NCBI GenBank assembly: GCA_021730785.1
Contig: JAKFWF010000033.1
Span: forward strand, 1-64,000
Reading direction: 5' to 3'
From: Hyphomicrobiaceae bacterium
GTDB lineage: Bacteria; Pseudomonadota; Alphaproteobacteria; Rhizobiales; Hyphomicrobiaceae
Length of the DNA: 64,000 nt
Positions 20,731 to 32,756 of the stretch are shown here, piece by piece. The position numbers and the translations under genes are program-made. The first letter of the stretch is position 1; every line of letters starts with the position of its first letter. Under the pieces are notes generated by a model. The model ran no database searches. It was not told the DNA's origin and was given only the letters and a program-made list of their open reading frames with translations.

Positions 20731-21285
20731 ATGACCATCCATCAGAAATTCCGCATGACGGTTGCGCAGTTCCTGGTTTGGGCGGAGTCCCAACCCGGCC
20801 GCTACGAGCTTGTGGACGGGGAGCCGATCCGCATGGCGCCAGAACGGGCACGTCACAATAAGGTCAAGTATCGCGTTTGTCGGGCGATCGACGATGCGCT
20901 GGCGCAGTCCAGTCTCGACTGTGAGTTTTTCACTGACGGCATGACCGTCGAGATCGAAGGAGGGCGCAGCTACGAACCCGATGCTGCGGTCCAGTGCGGC
21001 GTCAAGCAGGACCTAGACCAGACCGTTCTGGCAGCTCCCTTGATCGTGGTTGAGGTCGCGTCGCCAACGACCGCGAAACTGGATGCCGGCAACAAACTGC
21101 TCGACTATTTCAAGGTGCCAAGCATCCAGCACTATCTGATCCTCGTTCCTGAGCGCCAGGCCGTCATCCACCACCAGCGGGACGGCGCGGGCATCCGCAC
21201 CACGCTGGTCACGGCCGGCAACGTGCACCTCGACCCGCCGGGCCTCGTGTTGCCGATCGCCGGCCTGTGGCCAATCGAAGCCTGA
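20731..21285 (+). CDS. Uma2-family endonuclease
   Basis: RYELVDGEPIRMAPERARHNKVKYRV...YEPDAAVQCG...LIVVEVASPTTAKLDAGNKLLDYFKVPSIQHYLIL. Confidence 0.88.
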   Translation: MTIHQKFRMTVAQFLVWAESQPGRYELVDGEPIRMAPERARHNKVKYRVCRAIDDALAQSSLDCEFFTDGMTVEIEGGRSYEPDAAVQCGVKQDLDQTVLAAPLIVVEVASPTTAKLDAGNKLLDYFKVPSIQHYLILVPERQAVIHHQRDGAGIRTTLVTAGNVHLDPPGLVLPIAGLWPIEA

Positions 21286-21455
21286 GTCTGGCACACGGGA
21301 GTTTCGTCCGCCAGATTGTCCCAGTTCACGAATCCAGTCATGTCGCAAGCTGGATTCTGGGGATGGTGCGGCTGGCACACCGACCCTGCTCGCCTTTTGT
21401 TGCTGGACGGTGTTACAACTTCGCCACGTGCAGTGTGACAGACTTGAGGATTGAT

Positions 21456-22562
21456 ATGCGGCTGGTGATTGAGCGTGGCGAACTATTGCGGGCTCTCGGG
21501 CACGTCACAAGCGTAGTTGAGCGCCGGACCACCATTCCGATCCTGTCGAACGTGATGCTGAAGACCGCCGGCGCCAGCGTCGAGTTCAAGGCGACCGACC
21601 TCGAGCGCGAGGTGATCGAGCAGGCCAACGCCGAGGTCACGCAGCCAGGCGCCGTCACGGTGCCAGCCCATATGCTGCACGACATCGTGCGCAAGCTGCC
21701 GGACGGGGCGCAGGTCGAACTGAAGCGCGAGCCGGACAAGGATCGCCTGACGCTCACATCGGGCACGTCGCGGTTTGCCCTGCAGGCGCTGTCGGCCGAA
21801 GATTTCCCCGACCTGTCGCCAGGCGAGATGACGCACAGTTTCGAGATCGGCGCGTCCGAACTGAAGCGGCTGATCGACAAGACCCGCTTCGCCATCTCGA
21901 CCGAGGAAACCCGCTACTACCTGAACGGCATCTACCTGCACACGGCTGGCCATGCCTTGCGCGCGGTTGCGACCGACGGTCACCGCCTCGCCCAGGTCGA
22001 GTTCGAGATGCCGGCGGGCGCCGACGGCATGCCGGGCATCATCGTGCCCCGCAAGACCGTGAACGAGTTGCACCGCCTGCTGGAAGACACCGGCGCCAGC
22101 GTCCAGGTCGGCGTCTCGAAGGCGAAGGTTAGGTTCGAAATCGGCACCGTAACGCTGACCTCGAAGCTGATCGACGGATCGTTCCCCGACTACGACCGGG
22201 TGATCCCGAAGAACAACGACAAGGAGCTGCACGTCTCGAACGCTGCCTTCAAGAGCGCCGTCGATCGGGTGTCGACGATTGCCAGTGAGCGCGGTCGGGC
22301 GGTGAAGTTGGCACTCGACGCCGACAAACTTACGCTGTCGGTCAACAACCCCGAAGGCGGCAGCGCGACCGAGGAAATCGATGTCGGTTATAAGGCGGCC
22401 GCCATGGAAATCGGCTTTAACGCCCGCTACCTGCTCGACATCGCCGGCCAACTCGAGAGCGATGACGTGGTGTTCAAGCTCGCCGATTCAGGCTCGCCAA
22501 CCGTCGTGCGCGACAGCGCGGATGCAACCGCGCTCTACGTGCTGATGCCGATGCGGGTGTGA
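21456..22562 (+). CDS. dnaN: DNA polymerase III subunit beta
   Basis: MRLVIERGELLRALGHVTSVVERRTTIPILSNVML ... YVLMPMRV. Confidence 0.97.
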   Translation: MRLVIERGELLRALGHVTSVVERRTTIPILSNVMLKTAGASVEFKATDLEREVIEQANAEVTQPGAVTVPAHMLHDIVRKLPDGAQVELKREPDKDRLTLTSGTSRFALQALSAEDFPDLSPGEMTHSFEIGASELKRLIDKTRFAISTEETRYYLNGIYLHTAGHALRAVATDGHRLAQVEFEMPAGADGMPGIIVPRKTVNELHRLLEDTGASVQVGVSKAKVRFEIGTVTLTSKLIDGSFPDYDRVIPKNNDKELHVSNAAFKSAVDRVSTIASERGRAVKLALDADKLTLSVNNPEGGSATEEIDVGYKAAAMEIGFNARYLLDIAGQLESDDVVFKLADSGSPTVVRDSADATALYVLMPMRV

Positions 22563-23743
22563 GTGCCGCGCCTGCCATGTTGGAGCAACCCGCTGCCGCC
22601 AGCTGGGTCGAGCGGCTGACGCTGACCAACTTCCGCAACTATGCGTCGGCCGAGTTGCAGGTGACGGCGACGCCCGTCGTGCTGCTCGGGCACAACGGCG
22701 CGGGCAAGACCAATCTGCTGGAAGCCGTGTCGCTGCTGGCACCGGGACAGGGGCTGCGGCGAGCAGCCTATGGCGACCTCGCGCGGGCCGGCGGACGGGG
22801 CGACTGGGCGGTGGCCGCCCGCGTCGTGACGCCGGCGAGTACCGTCGAGATCGGCACTGGCTTGCAGCCGGGCACTGCCACATCTGCCGCCTCGGGTCGC
22901 ATCGTGCGCATCGACGGGGTTGCCCAATCGGGCTCCGGCGCACTTGCCGACTACCTCGACATGGCCTGGCTGACGCCCGCCATGGACGGCCTGTTCACCG
23001 GCCCTGCCGGCGACCGCCGCCGTTTTCTCGACCGCCTGATCCTGTGTTTCGATCCGGGCTATCGGACGCGTGCCGCCCAGTTCGAGCGCGCCATGCGCCA
23101 GCGCAACCGCCTGCTGGAAGATGACGTGCGCGAAGCGTCGCGCTTCTCAGGCCTGGAGCAGATCATGGCCGAGACCGGGGTTGCCATCGCAGCCGTCCGT
23201 GCCGAGGCGGTGGCGGGCCTCATCGCGACCATTGCCGCGCGCCGGCAGGCCAATCCGACGTCGCCGTTTCCGTGGGCGGCCATTGCCCTCGACGGCCACC
23301 TTGAACAGATGCTGCGCGAACGGCCGGCGATCGAGGTGGAGGATGCCTATGCAGCACTCCTCGCCCGCGGCCGCGAGCGGGACCGCACCGCCGGCCGCAC
23401 GCTGGAAGGGCCGCACCGCGCCGACCTCCTCGTCACGCACGGCCCGAAGCAGCAGCCGGCGAAACAATGCTCGACCGGCGAACAGAAGGCGCTCCTGACC
23501 GGCCTCGTCCTGGCGCACGCGCAGATGCTGGGCCAGCGTCTCGAGCGCGGCGCGCCGATCCTGCTGCTCGATGAAATCGCGGCCCACCTCGACGATCTGC
23601 GGCGGGCGGCGCTGTTCCAGGAAATCATCGATTTGCGCCTGCAGGCCTGGATGACGGGTACGGATCGTCACGCCTTCGCGGGGCTTGCCGGCCGGGCCAC
23701 TTTCGCGGTCGTCGACGATGGCTCGATTGTGGTCAGCGGCTGA
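22559..23743 (+). CDS. recF: DNA replication/repair protein RecF
   Basis: LTLTNFRNYASAELQVTATPVVLLGHNGAGKTNLLEAVSLLAPGQGLR; C-term ILLLDEIAAHLDDLRR. Start may be 22577. Confidence 0.95.
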   Translation: MSAAPAMLEQPAAASWVERLTLTNFRNYASAELQVTATPVVLLGHNGAGKTNLLEAVSLLAPGQGLRRAAYGDLARAGGRGDWAVAARVVTPASTVEIGTGLQPGTATSAASGRIVRIDGVAQSGSGALADYLDMAWLTPAMDGLFTGPAGDRRRFLDRLILCFDPGYRTRAAQFERAMRQRNRLLEDDVREASRFSGLEQIMAETGVAIAAVRAEAVAGLIATIAARRQANPTSPFPWAAIALDGHLEQMLRERPAIEVEDAYAALLARGRERDRTAGRTLEGPHRADLLVTHGPKQQPAKQCSTGEQKALLTGLVLAHAQMLGQRLERGAPILLLDEIAAHLDDLRRAALFQEIIDLRLQAWMTGTDRHAFAGLAGRATFAVVDDGSIVVSG

Positions 23744-23784
23744 GGCTCGCGCATCTCCCATAACTCGCTGCAATTGTTGCATAA

Positions 23785-26349
<2,565 letters not shown>

Positions 26350-26370
26350 GGGGGAGAATTATCTTCCCCC
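26350..26370 (+). terminator. Possible hairpin downstream of gyrB
   Basis: GGGGGAGAATTATCTTCCCCC immediately after the stop; no T-run. Confidence 0.35.
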
Positions 26371-26607
26371 AGCCTGCGGAAGCATAGGCGAGCCCGCGCA
26401 CTCGTAGGGTGCAATAGCCCTCTTGCGTATTGCACCGTTGCACCCAGCGAACCAGCCAAGTGCTACGCATACTTTTCCCTGTCGCGTCGCACTTGCGCTG
26501 ACGCGCCGGCGTGACTTATCGGGCTGCATGCCGCGCAATTTCAAGTACCGCCATCGCTGCGACCAAGTCCAACGCTCGATCCCGCCGCAGCGTTGACGAC
26601 GAGCGGA

Positions 26608-26681
26608 TGGAGCGGGCGAAGGGAATCGAACCCTCGTCAACAGCTTGGGAAGCTGCCGCATTACCATTATGCTACGCCCGC
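26608..26681 (-). tRNA. tRNA-Gly (CCC anticodon), CCA encoded
   Basis: Reverse strand GCGGGCGTAGCATAATGGTAATGCGGCAGCTTCCCAAGCTGTTGACGAGGGTTCGATTCCCTTCGCCCGCTCCA; anticodon loop TTCCCAA, T-loop GGTTCGATTCC, matching acceptor stem. Confidence 0.95.
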
Positions 26682-26747
26682 GCGGAGGCGATCATAGCAT
26701 AACCGCAGGCGAAGAGAAGCGGGTGCTCCGGGCAGTTAGCGCGTTAT

Positions 26748-28556
26748 CTATCTTCGCGCCTGCCGTCGGCGGCGCTTGCGGGCCTTGCGGTTGCCAGTCT
26801 TCATGCCTGCCATGGCGCATGGCGGCGCGGACGGCGGCGGGCTGACCGGTTGGTCTGCTGCGTCCGGCAACGGGGCGGCATCATCCTGATCCGACGCCTT
26901 GCGAGCAAGTGCAAACCGCAGTGTCGGCTCCGCTGGCGGTGGGGCGTGCGGTTGTGGCACCGGCAAGTAGGGTGTCACGAGGTGAGCAGCAGCCCACCGG
27001 AAGGCCGGCGCTTGCTCGGGCGGCTGATGCGGCGCCGTCGGTGGCGGCAGGATTGCAGAGGTCGCCTCGCCGACATCGGAGGCCGGCAGCGACTGCGTTT
27101 CAACCGGCGCCGGCGCTGGGAATGTCGCGACCACTACGGAATCGACAGGCGGAGGCGGCGCCGGCACCACAACCGCCGCGACCTCTATCGCTTCGGCAGG
27201 CGGGGACGCTGCCGGCGTCGGCACCGTGACAGCCGCCACTTCGACGGCTTCGGCAGGCGCAGGCTGCGGCGCAACCGCTGGCAGTTCCTCCGGCGCCGGA
27301 CAGTTCCGCTGAAACGTCCTGAACCCGTTCGCCGTCACGCGATTGGCCACCGGCAGCCGCCGCAACGTCGCCTGCAGGGCGGTGGCTGCCTCCCGATCCG
27401 CTCCGATTTGCTCCACCACGCGATGGCCGGCGCCGCCCGCCATGTCGACCCAGGTCGGCACGAAGCCCGCAGCCGACAGGCGGGCCCGCCCGCCCTCCGG
27501 CCGCACTAGCTCCAGCAGTGCGATGATGCCGGACCGCTGCGCCGCGCCCGGCTGATTCGAGACGAAGTTGCCGGTCGAATAGACGACGAGGCCCTCGCGT
27601 CCGTCCGCCGTTTCGATGCGCTCCCAGGGCTGCAGGATGTGCGGGTGCGTGCCGATCACCGCGCTGGCACCGGCAGCAATCGCCGCGCGGGCATAGGCGC
27701 GGTCGGATGCGAGCGGCGTCGGGCTGCCTTCGAGCCCCCAGTGCGGGGTGACGATAACGGCATCGATCGCGGGGTCGGCTGCGGCCCGCTCGATCTCGCC
27801 CATCACCACGTCGCGGTCGCGATAGCACTGCAAGACCTGGTTGTGGCGATCGGGCATGCCGTTGGTGCCATAGGTGCAGGCGAGCCAGGCGACGCGAAAG
27901 CCCTTGGTTTCCGTGATCGCCATCCAGCTGCCGGCCAGCCGACCGGGCGTGTCGGTGCGCCGCCGCGTGCCGGTGTAGCCGATCCCGGCCGCCTCCAGCG
28001 CGTCGATGGTGCGGTCGATGCCGAGTGCTCCACGATCGGCCGCGTGGTTGTTGGCGGTCGACAGGACCTTGAATCCGGCGGCCTTCAGGTCGGTCAACGC
28101 ACTCGGATGCGTGTTGAAAATCAGCGCGCCGGGCACGGTGCCATAGGTGCGGCTGTCGACGACGCGGCCGGGATCCTTCACCACTCCGCCGCCGGCCGCG
28201 ACCGCGTGGGCAGCGGGACCTTCGAGATTGCCGTAGGTGATGTCGGCGCCCTTGAGGACGCCCTCGACGCTGGAGAAGAAGCGGCGGAAGCTCGCGTTCG
28301 GCGCCAGTGCCTGGCGCTGCAGCGCTTCGTGGAACAACAGATCGCCGACGCTGGCGATCACGATACGGTCGCCTTCGGTGCAGGCGCCCGCGAACGTCAG
28401 GGGCTGCGGACCAGCGGTTGCAGTGGGGGTCTTCAAAGGTCGCGGCGTCTTCGTGCCGGCCCCGGCCGACCCATGCGCCAGCACCAGCACGAGCAGGCCG
28501 ACGACGCAGGGGACGCTGTACCTTGGAGTGCGCACGGTGATGCCTCGCCACGCCAT
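26748..28556 (-). CDS. CapA family protein (PGA_cap metallophosphatase-like) with Pro/Ala-rich C-terminal tail
   Basis: IVIASVGDLLFHEALQRQAL, GADITYGNLEGP, FKVLSTANNHAADRG, VIVTPHWG, VIGTHPHILQPWE, VVYSTGNFVSNQ. Confidence 0.87.
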   Translation of the reverse strand: MAWRGITVRTPRYSVPCVVGLLVLVLAHGSAGAGTKTPRPLKTPTATAGPQPLTFAGACTEGDRIVIASVGDLLFHEALQRQALAPNASFRRFFSSVEGVLKGADITYGNLEGPAAHAVAAGGGVVKDPGRVVDSRTYGTVPGALIFNTHPSALTDLKAAGFKVLSTANNHAADRGALGIDRTIDALEAAGIGYTGTRRRTDTPGRLAGSWMAITETKGFRVAWLACTYGTNGMPDRHNQVLQCYRDRDVVMGEIERAAADPAIDAVIVTPHWGLEGSPTPLASDRAYARAAIAAGASAVIGTHPHILQPWERIETADGREGLVVYSTGNFVSNQPGAAQRSGIIALLELVRPEGGRARLSAAGFVPTWVDMAGGAGHRVVEQIGADREAATALQATLRRLPVANRVTANGFRTFQRNCPAPEELPAVAPQPAPAEAVEVAAVTVPTPAASPPAEAIEVAAVVVPAPPPPVDSVVVATFPAPAPVETQSLPASDVGEATSAILPPPTAPHQPPEQAPAFRWAAAHLVTPYLPVPQPHAPPPAEPTLRFALARKASDQDDAAPLPDAADQPVSPPPSAPPCAMAGMKTGNRKARKRRRRQARR

Positions 28557-28747
28557 GAGGACGTGGTCACTATGTCACGATAAATCACAGCCTATTCAAT
28601 GTATAGCGGCTGCTGACTTACTCGCAACATTGCAATGACCTGGCGGCCGGCGCCGCTCGCGGACTGTCGCCTCCCGCAGGAGGATACCAGCCGCGCATCA
28701 GGGATCGCGTGCGTGCGATCGACGAGACACGAAACCGGCAATCGCCA

Positions 28748-29536
28748 TTACTTCGACAGCACGGCCATGTCCTTGAGGCCACCCTTCAGGCCAGCAATCT
28801 GGCCGATGGCTTTCGCCGCGCCGGTCGCCAGATCGACCGCGTGCAGCGTGGTGCCGGCGATCAGCCAGGCGGTGTTGCCGCCCTTGCCATCCGACTGGAT
28901 ATCGAACGCTATCCCACCATCGACGGCGACGCCGAGCTTGCCGACCGTGTTGAGGATGCCATCGTTGGGCGGAGCCTGCTTCACGAGCGTGCCGGCGGCC
29001 ACGTCGATGTCGTAGAGCGCGGTCTCCTTGGTGCCAGCGAAACTGTTGGTGTAGGTGGCGGCACCGGCCTTGGGCGCGGTGGCCTTCATGACATCGGCCT
29101 CGGCATACTTGAGACGGCCGTCGACGGTCGCCTTGCCATCCTCGACGTTGATGCGCAGGCTAGTGCCGTCGGCGGCGATGAGGCGCATGCGATCGGCAAC
29201 CGGATTGAAGTCGACCGAGATTGCCATGCCGGCGGGAACCTTCTCCGAAACCTGCGATTTCTTCGCAGTCTTGCCGGTCATCACGTCAATCGTGACGATC
29301 GCGCCATCGATCGTGACGCCATAGAGCAGGCCATCGATGGGGCGCACGTCGATGCCGACGAGGGCGGCATCGAGTTCGACCGTCTTGGTGACCTTCATGG
29401 CAACCGTATCGATGTGCACGAGCGACTTGTCGCCAGTGAGGCCGGCCAAGGTTTCAGCGCTGGCGCCGCCCGCAATGGCGGCGACGAGAGTGATGGACGA
29501 CGTGAAAATTGCCATGCGGCGGACATTGAAAATCAT
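28748..29536 (-). CDS. DUF4394 domain-containing exported protein
   Basis: GIDVRPIDGLLYGVTIDGAIVTIDVMTGKT ... SVDFNPVADRMRLIAADGTSLRINVEDG. Confidence 0.82.
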   Translation of the reverse strand: MIFNVRRMAIFTSSITLVAAIAGGASAETLAGLTGDKSLVHIDTVAMKVTKTVELDAALVGIDVRPIDGLLYGVTIDGAIVTIDVMTGKTAKKSQVSEKVPAGMAISVDFNPVADRMRLIAADGTSLRINVEDGKATVDGRLKYAEADVMKATAPKAGAATYTNSFAGTKETALYDIDVAAGTLVKQAPPNDGILNTVGKLGVAVDGGIAFDIQSDGKGGNTAWLIAGTTLHAVDLATGAAKAIGQIAGLKGGLKDMAVLSK

Positions 29537-29696
29537 GGACTCTCTTCCTTTGGGTTCGACTGGGATTGAAAACCGAATCTGGAATTCGAAGTGACCCCGC
29601 CTGGAGCCGGGGACACCAGGCGGGGTCGGCACCAACCGAACCAGCCACGGGTTGAGGCAGCGTGGGCTGGTTCAGAAGGATCCTCGCGCTGATGGC

Positions 29697-30296
29697 TCAG
29701 CCCGGCAGCAACACGGTGTCGACCACGTGGATGACGCCGTTCGACTGGAACACGTTGGCGATCGTGACCGCCGCCTTGTTGCCCTTGGCATCGACGATGG
29801 TCAGGCCTGACTTGCCGTTGCGCACCACCGTCAGCGACGCGCCGTTGACGGTCTTGAGGCCAGCCTTGCCGCCGCCAGCATCGACCTGCTTGGCAAGGTC
29901 GGCACCACTCAAGCGGCCGGCCACCACGTGATAGGTGAGGATGCCGGTCAGCTGGCCCTTGTTCTCAGTCTTCAGCAGCGTCGGCACCGTGCCCTTTGGC
30001 AGCTTGTCGAACGCCTTGTTGACAGGCGCGAACACCGTGAAGGGTCCAGCCCCACTCAGCGTGTCGACGAGCCCTGCCGCCTTGACGGCCGCAACCAGCG
30101 TGGTGTGATCTTTCGAATTGACCGCGTTCTGAATGATATTTTTCGACGGGAACATGGCCGCGCCACCGACGGAGACCGTCTTTTCGGCAGCTGCTGTCTG
30201 GGCCGGTGCCGGATCGACGAGTGCAACGGCGAGCCCGAGCGCGCACACGGCGGTGGCCAGTCTGGTTCCAAGTTTGGTCGTGAGAGCCTGTAACAC
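29697..30296 (-). CDS. Fasciclin (FAS1) domain protein
   Basis: TTLVAAVKAAGLVDTLSGAGPFTVFAPVNKAFDKLPKGTV...LTYHVVAGRLSGADL...VIHVVDTVLLPG. Confidence 0.95.
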   Translation of the reverse strand: MLQALTTKLGTRLATAVCALGLAVALVDPAPAQTAAAEKTVSVGGAAMFPSKNIIQNAVNSKDHTTLVAAVKAAGLVDTLSGAGPFTVFAPVNKAFDKLPKGTVPTLLKTENKGQLTGILTYHVVAGRLSGADLAKQVDAGGGKAGLKTVNGASLTVVRNGKSGLTIVDAKGNKAAVTIANVFQSNGVIHVVDTVLLPG

Positions 30297-30386
30297 CGAG
30301 GAAGTCCTCCACTGCTGTTTCCTCCCGACGGGGAGTTGGTGGAGTTACGGGCGGTCACAGCAAAGGTTTCAAAAAAGTTTACACGG

Positions 30387-31121
30387 CTACTTCGTCACCT
30401 GGATCAGCTTGGCGTGAAACAGCACCGGGCCGGTGGGCTTGTCGGTGGGCGAGCCGCCGGCCGGCTCCAGGCTGACCGCAAAGGTCGCGGCCTCGATCAC
30501 CTTGCGGTCGAAGCTCACAAGTACCGCCCTCGGGCTCAGATCCGTTTCGGTTACGAGGCCGAGCGAGCGCACGCCCGGGAACGACGCATGCGCCATCCAC
30601 AGCTGGTAGCTCTTGTCGGGCAGGGCTTCGGCCGCCACGGGGCGAACGGTCAGCAGCCGGGTTTCGAGGTCGACCGTGACGAGGAACGAGGGCGACGCAT
30701 CGTCCTTCTGCATGACGGCGACGAAGGTGCGCGGCAGTGCGGCGCGCTGGGTTTCCCGCACGGCGAGCGTGCCACCAAGCGCGATTGCCGCCAGGGACGC
30801 AGCAATCGCCGCCATGCGCCAGCGGCCGATGCGCTGCCGCAACGCCGTCACATCGACCGGCGTCGTCATCGCCGTCATGCGATCGAGCCGCTCGACACGC
30901 TCTTCGATGCGCTTGAACGTGCCCGATGGCGGCTCCACGGCCGGGATCAGATCGACGAGCGGCCCAAGGCGTGCCTCCCAGGCGGCGATGGCGGCATCGA
31001 GCGCGGGCTCGCGGCGGCGGCGCGCGGCAACGGCTGCCCGCTCGCTCGGGTCGAGGGTGCCGAGCGCATATTCCGCCGCGATTGCATCGATGTCGCTGTC
31101 GTCCGTCATTTGCCCAGACAC
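30387..31121 (-). CDS. Anti-sigma factor (RskA-like)
   Basis: AAEYALGTLDPSERAAVAARRRREPALDAAIAAWEARLGPL...KSYQLWMAHASFPGVRSLGLV; overlaps ECF sigma gene. Confidence 0.88.
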   Translation of the reverse strand: MSGQMTDDSDIDAIAAEYALGTLDPSERAAVAARRRREPALDAAIAAWEARLGPLVDLIPAVEPPSGTFKRIEERVERLDRMTAMTTPVDVTALRQRIGRWRMAAIAASLAAIALGGTLAVRETQRAALPRTFVAVMQKDDASPSFLVTVDLETRLLTVRPVAAEALPDKSYQLWMAHASFPGVRSLGLVTETDLSPRAVLVSFDRKVIEAATFAVSLEPAGGSPTDKPTGPVLFHAKLIQVTK

Positions 31122-31654
31122 GATTTGAGTTGCGCTAGACTCCTATGCAGCCACGTCTTGATAGTCGCGACCGGGCTGCCGAAACGCTGGCTCAGCGCTT
31201 CGCGGCTCTCGCCCCGGTAATAGGCCATCAGCACCATTTCGCGCTTTTGCGGGTCGAGCGCCTCCAGGCACTTCAAGAGCCGCTGCAAATCCTCGTTCCG
31301 CTCGATGCCGGTGATGGCAAGTTCTCCCGGGTCCGCCATATCCATGGCTTCGGGCGTGTCCTCGATCGACACCGGCTTGACGCGACGCACTTCGTCGAGC
31401 GCCCGATTTCGCGCGATCGCCGCCATCCACGAGATGGGTGAAGCGCGCGTCGCATCGAAATCTCCGGCCTTTTGCCAGATGCGCACGTAGACCTCCTGCA
31501 GCACCTCCTCGGCAATGTCCCGTCGGTTCAAGATACGCAAAATAATGCCGAAAAGTTTCGCCGACGTCGCGGCATAGAGCTTCGCGAATGCGTCGCGGTC
31601 GCCGCGCGCGGTGCGGGCGAGGTAGTCCGTCAGATCGCGCGCAGTGGTGGTCAC
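31106..31654 (-). CDS. ECF RNA polymerase sigma factor
   Basis: AKLYAATSAKLFGIILRILNRRDIAEEVLQEVYVRIWQKAGDFDATRASPISWMAAIARNRALDEVRR...REALSQRFGSPVATIKTWLHRSLAQLK. Confidence 0.93.
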   Translation of the reverse strand: MTTTARDLTDYLARTARGDRDAFAKLYAATSAKLFGIILRILNRRDIAEEVLQEVYVRIWQKAGDFDATRASPISWMAAIARNRALDEVRRVKPVSIEDTPEAMDMADPGELAITGIERNEDLQRLLKCLEALDPQKREMVLMAYYRGESREALSQRFGSPVATIKTWLHRSLAQLKSCLGK

Positions 31655-31758
31655 TCGAGGTCGGACCGGAATTGGATGGAGCGCTCAGGCATGGAACCGT
31701 CACTCAGGCCACAGCCGCACGGACACGTCAACCGGCACATCGAACTGCGTTGACGCTC

Positions 31759-32742
31759 TCATCGCGACAGCGTCAAGCCGCGGTGCTGGAGTACGCCGCG
31801 GGCGATGGTCGGATCATCCGTTATAAGGCCATCGACGCCAAGCGCGATCACCGAGGCGATGTCCGTTTCACCGTTGACCGTCCAGGGCAGCACCTTCAAC
31901 CCGAGCGCCTGCGCCTCGGCCACGTTCTCAGCCGTCAGATTGCGCCAGAACGGCGACCACGTGCTGCAGCCTGCGGCCTTCGCCGTGCGCGGGATCGAGT
32001 TGCCGTGGGCTGCCGGATCGAAGCCGCCGAGCCAGCGCGACGGACCAGTTGCGGTCGCCGCAATCGTGTTCAGGCCCTTGGCCTCGATCGTCAGGCAACT
32101 CGTCTCGATCTCGGGCGCGAGCTTGCGGGCGGCAATCAGCGTGCGCCAGTCGAACGACTGGAGGGTGGTGCGCTGTTCGAGTTTGGCTGCGCGCACCGCG
32201 GTGACGACCAGTCGGGCGAACGTCTCGGGGTCCGGCGTTTCGACGGCGGCGTCGGGCGTGATCTTGGTCTCGATGTTGAAGCGCGGAGTTTTGCCCGAGG
32301 CAGCGGCCAACGCAAATAGTTCGTCCAACGTCGGAATGCTGGTGCCGTCGACCGGCGTTTGGTTCGGAAACTGCCGGGCGTAGGGGTGGGCCGGATCGAT
32401 GCGTCCAACGTCATAGGCCTTGAGTTCGGCGAGCGTGAGCGCGCGGATCGCCGGGCCCTTAGCCGGCAGCCACTGGCCGGATGCGTTGCGCGTGAGGGCA
32501 GGGTTCAGCGCCGGATCGTGGGATAGGACGAGGACATCGTCGCGCGTAACTGCAAGGTCCGTCTCGAGGGTGGTAACGCCGATCTCGAGGGCCAGCGCGA
32601 ATGCCGGCAACGTGTTCTCCGGCGCCAGGGCGCGGGCACCGCGATGCCCTTGCAGGTCGAAGGCCAGGGCGGGGCACGATTGGCAACCCAGCACCGCGGC
32701 CCCGACCAGCGCCACCAGCACCCAAAGCCGTGAACGGCGCAT
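31759..32742 (-). CDS. Glycerophosphodiester phosphodiesterase
   Basis: DLQGHRGARALAPENTLPAFALALEIGVTTLETDLAVTRDDVLVLSHDPALNP. Confidence 0.92.
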   Translation of the reverse strand: MRRSRLWVLVALVGAAVLGCQSCPALAFDLQGHRGARALAPENTLPAFALALEIGVTTLETDLAVTRDDVLVLSHDPALNPALTRNASGQWLPAKGPAIRALTLAELKAYDVGRIDPAHPYARQFPNQTPVDGTSIPTLDELFALAAASGKTPRFNIETKITPDAAVETPDPETFARLVVTAVRAAKLEQRTTLQSFDWRTLIAARKLAPEIETSCLTIEAKGLNTIAATATGPSRWLGGFDPAAHGNSIPRTAKAAGCSTWSPFWRNLTAENVAEAQALGLKVLPWTVNGETDIASVIALGVDGLITDDPTIARGVLQHRGLTLSR

Positions 32743-32756
32743 GCCCGGTGTGCGGC

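Noticed and set aside
21286-21455. Possible oriC upstream of dnaN
   Set aside because: No cluster of DnaA boxes or AT-rich unwinding element seen in the 170-bp interval
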